DNA of 64,000 bases, taken from the NCBI RefSeq assembly GCF_002005305.1, contig NZ_CP014782.1:1-64000 (forward strand). Reading direction: 5' to 3'. The position numbers and the translations under genes were made by a program. Source of the stretch: Shewanella psychrophila (GTDB taxonomy: Bacteria > Pseudomonadota > Gammaproteobacteria > Enterobacterales > Shewanellaceae). Positions 61,673-64,000 of this stretch are shown here, one piece after another. How positions within the stretch are numbered: the first letter of the stretch is position 1; each line of letters starts with the position of its first letter. The notes under the pieces are model-generated. The model did no database searches. It worked only from the letters and a program-made list of their open reading frames with translations, and had not been told where the DNA came from.

Positions 61673-63826
61673 TTATTTAGACTGGTAGTAGCTGCCATTA
61701 TTTGCGGCAAGTTCACGCATGGCATCTGTTACTTGATATAGGCCACCTAAGTGAGCGTATTTATCGGCGAGAGCAACAAAGTTTGCTACGCCCATGGTAT
61801 CTATGTAGCGGAATACACCGCCTCGGAATGGTGGGAAACCTATACCGTAAACTAGACCCATATCAGCTTCAGCGGGTGAAGCAATAATACCTTCTTCGAG
61901 ACAGCGTACGGTTTCTATGATCATAGGGATCATAGTACGGGCGATGATTTCATCGGACTCGAATTGCTTAAGCTCACCGAATTCGGTACCTAGCAATTCA
62001 TAGCTAACGGCATCGACATCTTTCTTTGGCTTGCCACGACGGTCGACTGAGTAAGCATAAAAACCTTTGCTATTCTTCTGACCGAAGCGATCAGCATCGA
62101 ACATGATATCGATAGCATCTTTGCCTTCTTTCGCCATGCGATCAGGGAAGCCTTCAGCCATAACAGCCTGGGCGTGATGACCTGTATCTAAACCGACAAC
62201 ATCGAGTAAGTATGCTGGGCCCATAGGCCAACCGAACTGTTTCTCCATCACTTTATCGATAGCGGCGAAATCAGCACCGTCGGCGAGTAGGCCGCTGAAG
62301 CCTGCAAAGTAAGGGAACAGCACGCGGTTGACGAAGAAGCCAGGGCAATCATTCACTACGATAGGTGTTTTACCCATCTTACTGGCGTAGGCAACAACTG
62401 TTGCGATAGTCTCTTCAGAACTATTCTCACCACGAATCACTTCAACCAGTGGCATCTTATGTACCGGGTTGAAGAAGTGCATGCCACAGAAGCGCTCAGG
62501 CTTTTTAAGCGCCTTAGCCAGCAAATTGATCGAGATGGTAGATGTATTAGAGGTGATGATGGCGTCGTCGGCAACATTCTGCTCAACTTCGGCCAATACC
62601 ATAGACTTGACCTTAGGATGTTCGACAACCGCTTCGACGACTACGTCGACATCTTTAACCGGGGTGTAGTCCAGAGTTGCTGTGATGTTGTTAAGCACCT
62701 TAGCCATCTTCTCTGGTGTGGAGCGACCACGTTTAATCTGTGCAGCAAGAAGCTTAGACGCTTCCCCTAGACCTAAATCCAGAGCTGGCTGTGCAATATC
62801 CTTCATGACGATAGGCGTGCCCTTGCTGGCGCTCTGGTAGGCGATACCGCCACCCATGATGCCTGCGCCCAATACGGCAGCTGTGTCGACTTTCTTAGCC
62901 AGTTTTCCGGCTTTCTTAGCCTTGCCTTTTACTAACTGGTCATTGAGGAAGATACCTATCAATGCCTGGGCCACATCTGTCTTGGCTAACTTAACAAAGG
63001 CCTGATGCTCTATCTTAAGGGCTTCATCTCGTTTAAGGTTTGCAGCTTGCTCTATAACGCTGATGGCTGTCATAGGTGCAGGGTAATGCTTGCCCGCTAT
63101 CTTGAATACCATGCCTTTCGCTGTGGCGAATGACATCATAGCTTCTAGCTTAGGTAGTGTAAGTGGTGCCTGCTTGCGAGCACGGCGAGTCTGCCAGTCG
63201 AGTTTTTCTGTGACGGCATCCTTCAGCATCTGAATTGCTGAAGCTTGTAAGTTCTCTGGTGCAACAATAGCGTCGATTGCGCCGACTTTTAGTGCCGCTT
63301 CAGGACGTTGGTCTTTACCGCTAGTGATCCACTCGAGCGCGTTATCTGTACCAATTAGGCGTGGAAGGCGAACCGTACCACCAAAACCAGGAACAAGTCC
63401 CAGCTTAGACTCAGGTAGTCCAACTCTTGCCGTGGAATCGGCAATGCGGAAATCGGTCGCTAGTACGGTTTCGAAACCGCCACCTAGTGCAAAGCCATTG
63501 ATGGCTGAGATAGTTGGAAAGGGAAGATCTTCTAACTTATTAAATACGACATTCGCTTCTGCTATCCAAGGGAGTAGCACGCTATCATCCTGTGCGAACA
63601 AGCCTAAGAATTCAGTGATGTCGGCGCCAACAATAAAGGCGCCTTTACCTGAAGTCAGGACTAAAGCTTGGATGTCTGAATTTTGCTTGATTGCATCGAG
63701 TGCAGCGTTAAGAGAGTCAATCGTTTCTCTATCTAACTTGTTGACTGAACCCGGTGCGTTAAAGCATAGCCGAGCGATATTATCTTCAAGTAACTCAACC
63801 TGAATCGTAGGACTTTGGTAGATCAT
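61673..63826 (-). CDS. fadB: Fatty oxidation complex alpha subunit FadB
   Basis: 717 residues. The N-terminal enoyl-CoA hydratase/isomerase domain (about 1-190; NGFALGGGFETVLATDFRIA and GLPESKLGLVPGFGGTVRLP with catalytic Glu residues) joins the 3-hydroxyacyl-CoA dehydrogenase domain with the NAD loop AAVLGAGIMGGGIAYQSA (about 315) and HFFNPVHKMPLVEVI. It performs hydration, oxidation and isomerisation of acyl-CoA. First gene of fadBA. Confidence 0.98.
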   Translation of the reverse strand: MIYQSPTIQVELLEDNIARLCFNAPGSVNKLDRETIDSLNAALDAIKQNSDIQALVLTSGKGAFIVGADITEFLGLFAQDDSVLLPWIAEANVVFNKLEDLPFPTISAINGFALGGGFETVLATDFRIADSTARVGLPESKLGLVPGFGGTVRLPRLIGTDNALEWITSGKDQRPEAALKVGAIDAIVAPENLQASAIQMLKDAVTEKLDWQTRRARKQAPLTLPKLEAMMSFATAKGMVFKIAGKHYPAPMTAISVIEQAANLKRDEALKIEHQAFVKLAKTDVAQALIGIFLNDQLVKGKAKKAGKLAKKVDTAAVLGAGIMGGGIAYQSASKGTPIVMKDIAQPALDLGLGEASKLLAAQIKRGRSTPEKMAKVLNNITATLDYTPVKDVDVVVEAVVEHPKVKSMVLAEVEQNVADDAIITSNTSTISINLLAKALKKPERFCGMHFFNPVHKMPLVEVIRGENSSEETIATVVAYASKMGKTPIVVNDCPGFFVNRVLFPYFAGFSGLLADGADFAAIDKVMEKQFGWPMGPAYLLDVVGLDTGHHAQAVMAEGFPDRMAKEGKDAIDIMFDADRFGQKNSKGFYAYSVDRRGKPKKDVDAVSYELLGTEFGELKQFESDEIIARTMIPMIIETVRCLEEGIIASPAEADMGLVYGIGFPPFRGGVFRYIDTMGVANFVALADKYAHLGGLYQVTDAMRELAANNGSYYQSK

Positions 63827-63889
63827 TGCTTGCTTCCTTTTGCGTGATACCCGTCTTAACTAGGGGTTATTCTTCTATCTCAGCGCAGG

Positions 63890-63906
63890 TCATCATCTGA
63901 CCAGTT
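63890..63906 (-). promoter_or_regulatory. Possible FadR-like operator upstream of fadB
   Basis: Read on the minus strand, AACTGGTCAGATGATGA matches the left half of the E. coli FadR consensus (ANCTGGTCNGAC...) but not the right half. It lies 64-80 bp before the fadB start. Confidence 0.35.
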
Positions 63907-64000
63907 ACTACTCAGTGTGCGACGAATTTAGATAAATTACAACACCCAATTTAAACACTTGTTTGATTCCCGCTTTGGTGGAGGTATTTTTGTGCTTTAT

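Noticed and set aside
63324..63803. 159-codon frame opposite fadB
   Set aside because: Antisense shadow created by fadB codon use; no start signals.
1..64000. tRNA or rRNA genes
   Set aside because: I saw no GTTCRA arm with a matching acceptor stem and no rRNA-like blocks; a tRNAscan run would settle it.

Overview
The window looks like the replication-origin end of a marine Shewanella-type gammaproteobacterial chromosome. Evidence: an oriC-like region rich in GATC and DnaA boxes beside mioC; the block mnmE-yidC-yidD-rnpA-rpmH / dnaA-dnaN-recF-gyrB; glyS-glyQ, tag, tusA and fadBA nearby; many c-type cytochromes; and moderate GC content. The genus is inferred from gene content and order, not from a database search.

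Layout. 1-345: oriC and the 3' end of mioC. 0.3-2.5 kb: mioC, a UbiG-like methyltransferase and a small membrane protein. 2.6-9.1 kb: a MITE-like repeat, then a compact heme-copper cytochrome c oxidase operon (coxB carrying two extra cytochrome c domains, coxA, two subunit III genes, a small subunit IV and a SCO1-type copper chaperone), with local duplications around coxC. 9.2-12.3 kb: a short-chain dehydrogenase, a decayed 2OG-Fe(II) oxygenase, an IS66 accessory-gene remnant, a LysE-type exporter and a small membrane protein. 12.3-27 kb: an accessory island with a YcaQ-like DNA glycosylase, a SEC-C protein, yefM-yoeB, a C5-cytosine methyltransferase facing an MvaI/BcnI-type endonuclease gene that has an in-frame TGA, an unknown gene split by an IS256-family element that is itself split by an IS903-like element, hipBA, and a Fic protein. 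Seven copies of a hairpin-rich repeat family are scattered through this island. 27-32.5 kb: a periplasmic SurE-like protein, a lipoprotein, hrpB and a GATC-rich gap. 32.5-43 kb: the conserved origin-region genes. 43.4-45.8 kb: a sulfite-dehydrogenase-like molybdoenzyme with three small cytochromes c. 45.8-48.3 kb: pxpBCA 5-oxoprolinase. 48.4-60.3 kb: HDOD protein, glyQS, tag, a membrane protein, a secreted propeller-amidohydrolase, MOSC, tusA, ybaK and an acetyltransferase. 60.5-63.8 kb: fadBA.

How it works together: the core is replication initiation and clamp/gyrase supply, RNase P/membrane insertion, glycine charging and fatty-acid beta-oxidation. Six parS-like palindromes lie between 29.8 and 60.4 kb, as expected of ParABS segregation near an origin. 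The most unusual material is in the 12-27 kb island: a repeat family whose hairpin stems change by compensatory substitutions while a hexaloop resembling NTCCYT is kept; a restriction system in which the methylase is intact but the nuclease frame is broken by one TGA at a probable Trp codon; and nested insertions with both 9-bp target duplications preserved. All functional statements are from reading the sequence and family knowledge; no searches were run.
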